Assembly: GCF_000699445.3 (NCBI RefSeq)
Contig: NC_067196.1
Coordinates: 87,088,364 to 87,152,363 of the forward strand
DNA: 64,000 bases
Reading direction: 5' to 3'
Origin: Schistosoma haematobium
Taxonomy: Eukaryota; Platyhelminthes; Trematoda; Strigeidida; Schistosomatidae
The position numbers and the translations under genes were made by a program. Below the pieces are notes generated by a model that made no database searches, was not told the DNA's origin, and saw nothing but the letters and a program-made list of their open reading frames with translations. Below, one piece after another: positions 48,101-60,055 of this stretch. How positions within the stretch are numbered: the stretch's first letter is position 1; every line of letters begins with the position of its first letter.

Positions 48101-49805
48101 TTTTTTATGACAAAGAAATGTGGGTTGGACTGTTAAGAAATTTTGAGTCGTAATCGTGGTGTAACGTTTATGAACAAAATTCTTCTGTCACTAAAATTAA
48201 GTTTTAAAATTTATTTTGTCCGATAAGAACTTACTGCACTTCATTGTTAGTGTTGTTTTGTTTCCATACACAGATTCTATTTGTAATCCTGACCCCAAGA
48301 TTGGTGATAAAGCTTTTAACTTCACTGTCTCACTCTAGCCTATACCTTATAAGTAATCCATGAGAACAGTATGCTTTCCTCTCATGAGTTGTTGAAAAAG
48401 CAATAGAAGTAATTTCTAAGGTCCTCCGAATAACTTTAGTATTCAAGCCCGAAGCAATTGTCAAGTTGGCTGAGAATGTTCAACTTTTCACTGCTGTCTG
48501 GGTGTTCAACACACTCGATCCTTTAGGTTTTCACGTATCTAGGGGTCTGAATCTCATTTATTATGTCACCACATTTGAGATATATGGCAACTATCTGATA
48601 ATGTTACCCTGGTTGTGGTGCGAATTCCGAGTATGGAGGGTTATGCGTGAAGACCTCTTTCACCGTAGTAAATCTGTGGAAGTGCATGAATTTATTAGTA
48701 TTGAGTTTTACTTTGCCGTTTTTCACAGATTTATTCACACGGCTAGAAAATGCAACACAAGGAGCCAATAGTCTCGTCTTTTGTTCGGAGGAAGCAAAAA
48801 ATAAACCATAAGTTCAATCTACTGCTGACAAAATAATTCATGAAGTGAAGGTGTTATACCGTTCGCTCTTACTTTAGTTCAGCCTATTCCTTCGAGTCCA
48901 AAGTTTAGTTTCTGCACAGTATTTTTGGAGACCACTAACTTGACAAAGAAAATGACGGATATGGATGGTGGGAAAATGTTAAGTACGGACCTCGACAAAC
49001 CAATTAGGGACTAGATAATATTACTTTTAAGTTTTCGACTATTCACATCAGTTTTTGGTTGATGACTGTGGGAAATTCAGAAGGTCTACCATTCACAGGT
49101 TCGATGAAATGCTTCAATTTTTTTGCTTAAAATGTGGATATAAGATTTAGAAAATCGCTATCCCAAGACGTTTAAAATTGCCGTTCAGATCACGGTTTAT
49201 TTAAAAATATAGTTTGAAATATAGCCATATGAAATAAGTTTTACATGGAATTAGCAATACCCTATTTTACTTTGACAGCAGTAAAGTTTGTTATCACTTG
49301 ACTATTAGGAGTTGTTGAAGTCCACTGTATAAACTAATTAGGAGGTAGCAAAAACAATCCATTACCAGTATTTTTCACACAAATGCACGAACAAGAGATG
49401 AAGGAGACTAAATCTACGTTTACCGCTTGATGTGTTTATACATCAATTTCATGCTGTCTTTCGCATAGTTAGACGTTCATGAAGATGTATATGGAATTTT
49501 AACTTTTTCGAAAAGATATGTCTTCTTGGTTGCTTTAAACACACATTTTATATTAGTAAATGATTAAGATATGACACACAGATAAAATGAAGAAGGGTTG
49601 TATAACGAAGAAATTAATGGATAAAAACAATGTTTAATAAAAGCCACAGTTTGGTTAGAAGTAGAACTAAGACAAAATCTTTTAGTTCGGGATGGCTAAC
49701 TAAACATTAAGGAAAAAATATGGTTATAAATTAAGACAGAAACACCACTAGTTTTTGTTCCAAGCAATGTACAGTAGTGCCTGAAGACGCAGTTGGATAG
49801 TCTTT
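42150..49805. other. Long interval without recognisable gene
   Basis: About 7.6 kb with little of the repeat content seen elsewhere. I see no convincing exon. Two diverged similar segments lie at about 45485-45560 and 47312-47395. A C/G-rich patch at about 44160-44210 follows AT-rich text, and a 101-codon frame at 48466-48771 matches nothing I know. Probably an old intergenic or intronic region with decayed elements. Confidence 0.4.
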
Positions 49806-49817
49806 AAAGCTCATGAC
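49806..49817 (+). repeat. Target-site duplication, left
   Basis: AAAGCTCATGAC, repeated exactly at 53684-53695. Confidence 0.88.
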
Positions 49818-52800
49818 CCGACCGTTGCTGCTACCTTGACGTAGTGGCCGAGCTTGCTATCGCAGTGAACCAATCGAGTTATACTGGCTGGAACAATCGC
49901 TCCTCAAGGTTCTACTATGCCAGACAGGTCGGTTGAAAGGCGGTAAGACTAAAAGCAGCAAACCCAAGGTCCGATGGCGAAGTTGTACAGAGATGTGACG
50001 GCAGCAAGGTGTTTCCTCCAGACAGCCAGCATAACAGCGATACTGCTTTCCCACAAGCAGTGGTGGGTTAAAAAATGTAGAACCTGAAAATTCACACTTC
50101 GTCTTATCCCATGTATCAGTCAGTCAGTATATCCGTCTCCGGAGGTAAAGTCTCAGCAAGTACGGAGCTAACACGAAAATTAGCCACAAAAACGTTGTGT
50201 GTGACCGACCTCAAGCAGTTGTCTCTTGGGCACCGCGGTCACGCTCTCAGGTCACTAAGACAACTTCTAACCCTGCTTCCCTTTCAGGTACCTTTAGAAG
50301 AACCCTTCCTCGGTATGGGCAACCGGGAAGTGATAACCGCCCTCATACCTTTAACAGCACCCAAGATCATTGTATTCATAATCAATCTCACTCTTCAATT
50401 CCTTTTATTCTTCCTACATCGACTTTCAACTCTAAACTTCCTCTTTTGGCTTCCCCCTCAAATGTTACCATAGTTAAAGATTCTAGTACGCGAAACACCG
50501 TCACAGGTCAACTGAAACCTCGCTCCAACCTACACATTGGGGCCTTCAGCGTACGCACCCTGTGTCAAATTGGCTAGCAGGCCCCCTAGAATCTCGTGCC
50601 ATTGATGCATGCTGTGTCTTCAAAACACGCGTACAGTATCCTAGTGTGGTCATTCACTTGGCCTCATCTTGCCAAAATGGGAAGCCCTTCGTTTATCTGG
50701 AGGCTTTACGTCTAGTTCTCGTAGACCCGAGGGTGTAGCAATAGCATTAAGTATAAGGGCAGAACAAGCACTATTAAAATGGATTCCTGTTAACGGTCGT
50801 CTATGTGCTGTTTGACTAAACGGCTCCATAAGAACTCGGAAGGATAGGAACACCGGTTGTTGCGTTTTCGTCGTTTCTGGCTACTTTCCGACTGACTGCA
50901 GCCCAGATGGAGTGAAAGATGACTTTTATAACAAGCTTTCTGAACTTCTTCAAAACACTAAACGCCCAGACATGGTACTCGTAGCAGGTGACTTTAATAC
51001 CCAAGTAGGTGGCTCAAACCAAACAGAAAAACATTTAGGTGGGTGTTTTGATATTTCGGGTCAGCGAACAGGTAATGGTGTTATTCTGCTGCAACTGTGC
51101 TCAGACAATCGTTTATTTTTAGCAAGCACTAACTTTAATCATAAGGTGAGACATCGTTTAACATGGCAACCGCCTGCACCAAACCAATGATGGACTCAAA
51201 TAGACCAAATTGCCATCAGTTGTCATCGAAGAGGCTCGATAGTAGACTGCTAATCGTTCTGGAATACATGTCTAAACTCTGATCATGCTCTATTACGAGT
51301 ACGCATTTGCTTGCGCCCCACTGGACGCAGAAAAACTACATTAAGAAGACCTATTAAAATTGAACTGAGTGAAGAGGATCCAAAAGTAGATTCCAGGAAC
51401 AGCCGAGGTCGCACTAAGGCAGTTCTGAAAACGAAGCTGAATCAGATGTTGCTTGGAATGACACACAAACAACTGTGGAAGCAGCGGTGACATCTTTTAG
51501 TGATTTGAACCAAAAGGTCAAAAAACCAATGAATTTCTTCTAAGTCTATTTCACTGATAGATCCCCGTAAAATCATCCTGTCTGACTCCAAACACAATGA
51601 AGAACAAAAACACATCAGATCTAGGTTGACCAAAAGTCTAAGGAACGACTATGAGCAGTGGTGAGCAACAAAAGCAAAGGAGATGGAGAAAGCAGCGGCT
51701 GCAGGTATGACGAGACAGCTTTTCAGACCAATAAAAGAAACTGCGATCAAGAAGTCATGTGCAAGTGAGACGATCACAGAAAAGACGACACTCTTACCTG
51801 CTTTCAACCAGGACGCTTAGAACGATGAGCGGAACAACTTAAGAAGCAGTTCAGATGGCCTTCAGCTACTCCACAACTACCCATCATTCTCAGACAGCTT
51901 GAATGGAACAGTGAAGTAGCCCCCCCCAAAAACTCTAACTGAAGTTCAAAAAGCTATAGCTAATCTGAAACAAGGAAGAGCAGCTGGTCCAGATGGATGG
52001 TGATCCAGTTCTAGCGATTAAATCTGACTAATATTTTAGCTAAAATCTGGGGATTGGACGTAATCCCATCTGACTGGTCACAATCACTGATTGTCCCAAT
52101 ATATACGAAGGAGTCAAAATCATCCTGTAATGACCAAAGGGATTAGTTTGACTAATATAGCATTTAAAATACTAGCCTTAATAATTATCAGGCGCCTAAC
52201 AATGGCTCGTGAACTGCAAACACGAGAAAATCAGGCTGGCTACAACCTGGTCGTTGATGCATCGACCACATATTCACCATTCGTCATATTTTAGAACATA
52301 GGCATGCTTATCGGCGTCCGACAATGGTGGTCTCCTTTGACTTAAAATCAACATTTGATTCTGTAGACTGAGGGATTCTGGGTCAGTGTCTGCCATTGAA
52401 AGGCGCACCTCAGAAGTACATAAACCTTGTGAAGGCTCTTTACTCGAGCACTACCAGTCGAATCAGAGCATATGGCGAACTGTCATCTGCTTTTACAGCT
52501 TTGAGTGGAGTCAGACAAGGCTGTCCACTATTTCTGTTTAATTTCATTATAAACCTACTGCTGGAGATGACGATCTCGTCGTCTAAATTTCCAGGAATTG
52601 ATCTCTTACCAGGAGATTTACTTATCGAATTAGAATACGCAGACGATATAGTCCTGCCTAGTGAAGACGCTGATAAAATGCAGTCTTTTGGTAGCACTGG
52701 GCAACAATGTCAGAATGTTTGTGATGCGCTCCTCCTCCTCTAAATGCAAGTTGTTGCTTCAGGACTGGCCTGCGTCAACACCTGAATTAAGGATAGAGAG

Positions 52801-53683
52801 CGGAGTAGTCGAACACGTCGACAACCTCACTAAACTTGGGAGTCTGATCAGCACTAATGGGTTGGTGTCTGACGAAATCTCAGCACGGATTCAGAAAGCT
52901 CGTTAATCTTTTGCTAACCTACGTCACCTATAACGAGGGTGATATATCCGTCTGTCAATTGAAGGACGATTACACTGTGCGTCAGTTCATTCTGTTCTAC
53001 TTTATGGCTGTGAAACGTGGCCATTAAGGGTTGAAGATATTCGTAAGTTACTAGTATTTGATCACAGATGCCTTATAAATATTGCTCTCATCTTTCGGTA
53101 TCAGTGGGTAAGTAGTAGTGAAGTTAGATGTGTGGTGGACCAGAAAAATATGATGGTAGATCAGTTGATGAGGTTGTGAATCTCCATCAACTGAGGTGGT
53201 TGGGCCACGTGTTGTGTATGCCTGAACACCGATCACTACGACGCGTAATGCTGACTAGTGTTGGAGACGGTTGGAAGGTAGTTAGAGGCGGCCAAACCAC
53301 AATGTGGCATCAGTGCTTGAAGTCACTAACGTCTGGTCTGAGCCATGCTTGCAGATGCAGACTACTTGGTTGGGGTCCGCGCGACTATTGTTACCAGTGG
53401 TTGGAAACTGTGGGCGACATGTCTCAGAATCGATCACAATGGCGTTGGTGCATGCACTCTTTGTCTGCCCTTAAACCGTAAGATTAAAATTGGCCTGTTT
53501 TTTCTACGAACTAATTCTTTCTTCCTTTATTATATCCTTATATGTAATCTTTCTTTCACATATTACTACCATTGAAGTAACTACTATGAATTCGGTGTTC
53601 ATCTTGGTATGTTAATTAGGTATGGTAACTTGGATCGATGCATATATGTGCCTGGTCCTACGTTGTAGTTGAATAACTGACTG
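49818..53683 (+). mobile_element. LINE (ACTG-tailed family), complete at both ends, decayed
   Basis: 3866 bases between two exact 12-base target duplications. Order: untranslated and N-terminal part (49818-50570); an endonuclease domain with PDMVLVAGDFNTQVGG (about 50970-51015) and the H-A-L-L-R end S-D-H-A-L-L-R-V (51280); a linker; RT with KQGRAAGPDG (51970), GVRQGCPLFLFNFIINLLLE (52508) and LEYADDIVLPSEDADKMQ (52628-52682); thumb and C terminus with E-T-W-P-L, RWLGHVLCMPEHRS and LLGWGPRDYCYQWLE (53363-53407); a 3' UTR; an ACTGACTG end at 53676-53683. Many stops and frameshifts (for example at 51190, 52010 and 52905) show an old insertion. Confidence 0.92.
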
Positions 53684-53695
53684 AAAGCTCATGAC
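53684..53695 (+). repeat. Target-site duplication, right
   Basis: Exact copy of 49806-49817, directly after the ACTG tail. Confidence 0.88.
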
Positions 53696-56590
53696 AAGAG
53701 TATTAACGAACCAAAAAATATGTCTCATGCAACGGTCTTATAAACCATGGATTCTCTGATTGAACTGACAAACCATTCCCTTTTACCAATTTGTTTAAGC
53801 ATCAAAAAATTATCTGAAGTACGAAGGCAGATAAACTGGAATTTTCAAAACTCATCTATGTTACCTAAAAAGATGATTTAGAATACTGATGAAAGGAGTT
53901 TCCTCACTTTGTTCAGACACACATTTTCGGGCTCCGACCTTACAAAAATAATAATGCTGCCAGAAGTGATCCATCAATCTATCCATTGGGGATATACGTG
54001 ATCAGCAGAAATGGTAATATAAAATGTTCAGCCGAAAGTGGCCTGAGTCTGGAACCAAAGACTAGCATGGCTCTCATCAAAGAGTTGTAAATTTTACCTT
54101 TTGAAGCACTAATGATGCTCTCAATCGTCATTAGCACCTGTGATATCTAATTAAACATAAACTGACTTTATCTACTACGTCACTAGCAGAACGTAGACAG
54201 CCACTCAGACACATGAAAAAAATGGCTACTTCTTATAGTTTTTCCATAGGAAGAGTGCAGATATATTCTTGAGTGAGAGAATGCATTTGAAAATAGATAA
54301 TTCAAAACACAATTACCAATTTGAATAGTGTAAACGATAAAGTCCTTATGGACGAAATCCCCAAGAAACAGAAAAAGGTGTTAAATGCATAATAAACATT
54401 GACTACAATTTACACCAGATGTTTGGTAGGAGTACCTCAGAAAATCTTGTTGCCAAACACCCTGCAAATGGAAGGTTTCATAAACACCGGTTGAGATGTC
54501 TCTCTTCAACAACCCGTATATCTCATCTTTCACAGGCTTACTTCAGTAGAGTTCAGTACTTTTGAACGAGAAGGCAGCATATTTTTACACTGATAATTGT
54601 CAAGAAAGTTTTGTAGGCTCTTCTCAAAATAAAAAAATACCGACTGCTTAGTTCCAGGATGATGAAGTGCACTTTTTTGAAGGTTTTTCAAACGATTGAG
54701 TCAGCGCTCTGGTCTGAAGTTCACTTCCACACTTTGAAGAGGATTTGGACCGACTATTTGGGATTGGTGACATGTGATTCTTCAAAGGTTGGAGTTCACT
54801 AATAATTTCCACTTTGTTAAAAAGATAGACAACCATTAGACAAACAAAATAGAAACGTCTGATTATTATTCGTGGGGCAATATATCAATCAAAATGATCG
54901 CTCAGAATCCTTGGTGCAACATTGGAGTTCATTCTGAAGGCTACTAATTGGCGTGCTAATAACCTCACAAATGATCACACTGAAACTACGTTTCTTACTG
55001 TTGGTGGCTTCAGTTAACTGAAACAACTTCTTGCAATCCAGATAAATTCGTTTCCTGTATGAAAATTCGTTAGGCCACTGTAATTAGAGAAATAAACATA
55101 GACGATTCTAGTTTGTATTTCATAATAATATTCATTTCTCCTAGTTATGAACATTGAATGTTTTGTACTAGCTTGAGGAAACATCCTAAATATCACTCAT
55201 TTATAAGTGTAAAAATTCATCTCAAGCCGAGATACAATTTTATTATTCTAGATAACCCATTTGACATGAGATGTTGAGTTCGCCTAACACCCTGAGTTAG
55301 ACCGCATTAGAATTTAAGATGTATTTCTTCCCTTCTAAATGTAAACTACTGCGTAATGACTAGCCTCGGCGCCTTCTATTTTAACCATGAGAAGTAAAAT
55401 ATATCGTCGCGTTTGCAACTCTATTCATTTCGTCGGCATCAGCCGCTCTAGTAGGCCAGTGAATAACAAAATCTCATCAAGGATAGAAAACACCTGTTTG
55501 GTTTTTGTTAGCTCTAACCATATGCGTGTTACGAGAGGTATCCTGTTATTTATCATAGGGCGATTATAGTGCCCAGAGCTTTGCTTTACAGCGCTATGTA
55601 GTGTTATAAGAGTATTGAATGTGAGCGGAATACAAATAGACTGATCAAAGCTGTCTTTGAAACCCTACATGCTCATGGCTGAATTATGGAATTTACAGTG
55701 CTGAGACTAAACAAACAGCACTGTTGGAATGTCTGTTACGCATTCTCGACTACTTTATCTTTACACAGTGATAGTTGTCATTAGAATTGGTCGAAAAACT
55801 TCATAGTGGGTTAAACCAAGGTTCAACAACAGTTTATTTATTTACTGGCTCCAGGATTAAAACAATAGATGACATAGCTTTAAATTTTTTAATTATATGC
55901 AAATATGCTTGTTCTTCACATTCCTCGAAGTCTCGGGTCCTATTATTGTTTAATACTAATATTTTCCAATATAATCCCATCTTTTTAAAGTGCATACTTA
56001 ATATTTGAATTTTCGCAGTCATAAGTCTTATTGTTTTGACTTCCCTGATTCCTATACTGTTAACTTCTGTCTGGTATGTTGTGCTTTATCTTAACATGAG
56101 CTATAGCGTGTTTCTATTAAGTTTTACGTTGTTGATAGCTAATCCAGATTTATATTGAGGGTTATACTGTGCTAAACTAAACATATCTGTTCAGTTGAAG
56201 TTTGGATAAATCTGAAAAACGTTCGTACATTTCCATAAAACCTTTTTTTGTTCAACTTTTTACAATGAATGGCTACTTAGGTTAGTGCCATATTTTGTGT
56301 GTCATTGGACCATCTCTCTTGATTAATGAAATAATAAGATTAATTTTAACTTGACTCGGTAGATTTCAACAATGCATTACACCCTGAACAAATGGAATAC
56401 ATTCATAAAAAATAAACAATAAAAACCTTGATTTATCACATTGGAACTCATAAATATTTGTTTGTGTGTTATAGAAATATGTTTGTTTCTCTTTCTCTCT
56501 TCACACATCATTGATGTTTCTAATTGACCAATAGTAAAGAATAGTGATTTCGAAATTTCTTATATAATTACTTTTTTTGTTTGTTTTTAG
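53696..56590. other. Interval without supported gene
   Basis: It continues the 42150-49805 region interrupted by the LINE. One weak mobile-element signal at 54640-54845 is listed separately. Confidence 0.4.
54640..54845 (-). mobile_element. Possible gypsy-type LTR retrotransposon remnant (RT/RNase H connection)
   Basis: The - strand frame 54836-54648 reads ISELQPLKN, then SSKCGSELQTRALTQSFEKP and SKKCTSSSW. It resembles the stretch between RT and RNase H of gypsy elements (L-QPL-x-x-L...W...AFE-x-L-K). There is no catalytic motif in frame and no LTRs were found, so this is tentative. Confidence 0.3.
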
Positions 56591-56677
56591 AATTTAAAAA
56601 CAAACTTGTAAAAGTATTATCTAATTTGATCTGTGTTCCAGATAAATTTTGGAGCTCAATGAACAAAGATTTATATG
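56591..56677 (+). CDS. Candidate coding exon, possibly upstream exon of the SLC4 gene
   Basis: A pyrimidine-rich acceptor (TTTGTTTGTTTTTAG, AG at 56589-56590) precedes a stretch with one open frame of 28 codons (F-K-N-K-L-V-K... to ...M-N-K-D-L-Y) and a donor-like GTAGGT at 56678. With two leading bases and one trailing base, its end phase fits the start phase of the clear SLC4 exon at 63241 (G + TT makes a Val codon). No domain is recognised in the peptide. The SLC4 assignment rests only on strand, phase and position, and the open frame is short enough to be chance. Confidence 0.3.
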
Positions 56678-57245
56678 GTAGGTCAGCTGTTGTTAATACC
56701 CATCACTTTAATTGTGATATTCTGTTAGTTAGTTACTTAGTTAGTTAATTTTTCTTATTTACTGCAATGTTGATTTTTTTTTCTTTTCATGGCGACAATT
56801 GATAGGTAGCTGTATTGTATAATTAATAGGAGAGAAAGAGAAACTCAATAAATTTCATACATACACAAATGCTAACATAATTATTAAATGAATGATAAGT
56901 TAAGTATTATTTGATCAAAAAAATAATCTTTATATGAAATGAGGTCTACATAATTGCGGAACTATTTTTAAACTTTATATATAACTAGAAGTAATAAATT
57001 GATTTTAACTACTGCTATGAGAGGTCTGTGAAGATTATTGAATTTTATAGTTTACACCTTATTAGTGAACCAGTACAAAGACTCCACCGGTGATGAAATT
57101 CGGAACCTTCAGCTCAGTTCTATGAGCGTCTAACATTCAGAGATTTCAGCTGGTATCTAGTCTTTTAAATTGTTTGAATTTAATTCTAATCGTTTTGTAG
57201 CACTGAAAATAGAATTTCATGATTTCGTTTGTTACTTTAATAGTC

Positions 57246-57247
<2 letters not shown>

Positions 57248-57286
<39 letters not shown>
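57248..57286. repeat. (TA)n microsatellite
   Basis: About 19 TA units. Confidence 0.92.
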
Positions 57287-57288
<2 letters not shown>

Positions 57289-57589
57289 TTGGTGTTGAAC
57301 AGTTCTCTTTAATCTTCTAAAGTTCCTTAGGATTCATGTTTCATTTTACTAAACCGTACGAAACATTAATTTGAAAAGTTAAAAAAATCACTAAATAAAG
57401 TCATATCTAGTTATTGTATATATGTCATTTCTCCGTAATTTTAAATCAACTGAATGTAGTTCATCTTGATCATTACAAACAATAAATGGGGTAGAAAAAA
57501 CATAATAAATGTTAAGTAATGGAATGTTCTTATTTGTATTATCAGCGTTCTTGACTTTTTTGACCTAATTAGGGTCCCCATGATTATCA

Positions 57590-57890
57590 CAACCAGGGGT
57601 TAGAAACATGGCTTAAGATCGTTTGGAATGGCTCTGGTGCATCCGTCTTTTGTATTCCTCCAAATTCCGAGATTCGAAATTCCTCATGACTGTTTTATTT
57701 TATTATTTCACTAATTTCTTCTCGAATCGTATCTTCGATGTCTAATCTTTTCTATTACAACTGATACCGTTACTGTCTCTACTATTCTAGGATTTGACCT
57801 GACAACTTACTCTCTCAGTACTAACGGCGTTTGGCAACTTGAATCTATGTACAAATATACCATTTTCTACGTTGCGACTAACTGAGTGAT
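57590..57890 (+). mobile_element. ACTG-tailed LINE, 3' end, decayed
   Basis: It matches 7480-7820 in order: ATCGTTTGGAATGG, TGGTGCATCCG, the 3' UTR and GTTGCGACTAACTGAGTGA at the end. Strongly diverged. Confidence 0.72.
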
Positions 57891-59929
57891 CTTAAAAACT
57901 TGGTGGAACAAACGTAATTTGCTTTGAAACTACTTAAAATCATTTTCAACTTTTAGACATGTGATTTGCTTCATCTAAAGTGCACCAAGAGAACACAGTA
58001 CAAAATGGTCTTTAAAATCTCGTTTTATCTTATCATGCTAATCTTATTCTTTTTTGTTTTCGTTCAAATTACACTCACTAACTTTGACTACTTCATTTAA
58101 TTTAGTGATTTGATATCGCTTAACATAGTAATTTAACCCTTGAACTAAATAACCTGTGTTTACTTGATTACTTTGAAAAACTTTCTCGCCTGTCACATTT
58201 TTATTATCACATGCTTTACTTAAATCAAATCGTGATTTCATTCATACAAAATTATAAATTAAAGTAAGTTGGGTAATAGTCAGTGTAATTGACTCAAAGA
58301 TTTCGAATGAAGGGATGTTATATGAACTATGATTTAAGACTGTTTTTACTGTCAACTAATTGTAAGCCTTATGTGCGATATAAATGAAAGCGAGATATTC
58401 TCACTATGATTCATTCAAAGCTTTGGAACTTCTCAAACATTAATTAATTCGAAATTGTCACGGTCGACCGTTGTTATACATTTTTTTAGTCGAAAATCTG
58501 TATTTTCTTCCGCCACATTGCATTCTCATTTTACGGTTAATTTTCCAACCAAAACATCAAAGTTACTTTGAGGGATAATATGAAGTGACTTCTAAGCATT
58601 GTATGTATTTTCAAATACATTAAGAGGTAGAGCATCCCTCAACTTCAATCGCTCGTTTCTTTAACTATAAATGCGAAAGTATTAACCGTTCAGTACTTTT
58701 AATCACATGTCGTTTTCTTTAAATACAAATATTCCGTAACCTATTTGCATGACAAATGATAACAGTCGTTCGTATATTTGGTAAAAATATGGATATCATG
58801 TGGTTGTTATAAATAGGGTCGGTTAGAAATGTTGGCCAAGCATTCAGTATCGAAAATTATCTGTTGAACCAATGTCCTTATTTCTAATAGGAATCTTCAT
58901 TTTCTTGGGCAGATCTCAAACGTTTGATGAAGTTATTCAATAATATAATATTTTGTAATTTTTCTTCATTGGTTGAAAACGTTAGATAAACGACTTGGTA
59001 AGAATTAATTACTTCAGAACATCGGAATATTAATATATTTCTCTGATTTTATTTCGGATAATGCTAAATAAAAATATTCGTCTTGTGACTGATCCTCCTA
59101 ATATCTTTAACCTAAGGGAATTTGAGTTGACAGTCTCCAGTGTCAATGATTAGAATTATTCCTCACATCATAAACATTTATATTGATGAAAATAAATAGA
59201 TAATGGACCTGGCACCTGTTTTCCATCTACTGTAGCAATGTGTAAAGGAAGAATTTATATTTTAACACCTTTTGAAAGTTACTTAAAGCTAAAAAACTAA
59301 TTGTTTTCTGTAGGGGATCCCTTTCTAGTTGACATAATGGAGTTTTCCTTCCTTTTAAGAACAAAAACATTATTGTTCTTAGTCAATCTGACGGTGGTGT
59401 AACTATCTTGTTTCTTAATTTGACAAAATATGATAGTACTAGGTTTCTCATAGAAAAGTTGAAAGCTTGTAATTCAGGAGGAAACATTATAGTGTTTCCT
59501 ATAGAAGTTTTGTTGGAGGAACATTTGTTGTCGCTTGGGCCTTTTAAAGTTTGTGATGTCTTGCTCACATTTCAAGATTCTTTGTATATGGAAATTTAAC
59601 TTTTTTACTGAAGACAAGATGATGATTTCTGGAGCTCATGTTTCTCGATCTTCTGTCTCCAATGTGAAGATATGATCTTTTGGAGAATTCATCATTCTGT
59701 TCTTTCTACGTTAGTATTTTTATGAGCAATATGGTTTTTGTTTTGAAATGCGTAATGAATTGTGATTCCTAATTTTTTGATGGTTACTGCTCTAGATTCT
59801 TTTACTCCACTTGTCACATCTACTCAGTAGAACTCCGAAAATTACTTCTCAATGTTAGTCACCAGTGAGCTTATGATGATTATTAGTATAGGGTCAATGA
59901 GGTTGTTTAGTTCTTATCGGGATCATGGA
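57891..59929. other. Interval without supported gene (likely SLC4 intron)
   Basis: The - strand frame at 58241-58044 and the overlapping two-strand open stretch at 59383-59599 match nothing I know and lack convincing splice sites. Confidence 0.4.
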
Positions 59930-60055
59930 CTGATACACACTGCCGAAGAGTCCCATAATGGGACGAAACGACCGTCCAGGTTTTCAGTGGTGGTCTGACA
60001 TTAATAGGTTCGTAATATCAATAAAAATTCAACAATCTCGACAACCATAAACTGG
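59930..60055 (+). repeat. Fold-back tRNA/hammerhead repeat, 3' fragment
   Basis: Hammerhead with CCGAAGA (U4 changed), GAAA intact, and the ACATTAATAGGTTCGTAAT-type end and AATCTCGACAACC terminus. Confidence 0.72.

Noticed and set aside
48466..48771. 101-codon frame without repeat similarity
   Set aside because: No recognised domain and no convincing splice sites or conservation signal. Kept only as a note in the interval entry.
58044..58241. 65-codon - strand frame of non-repetitive composition
   Set aside because: No domain, and it lies in the probable SLC4 intron with no good acceptor or donor placement.
59383..59599. Overlapping open frames on both strands
   Set aside because: Neither reads a known family. 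Possibly an old mobile-element piece, but no motif could be named.
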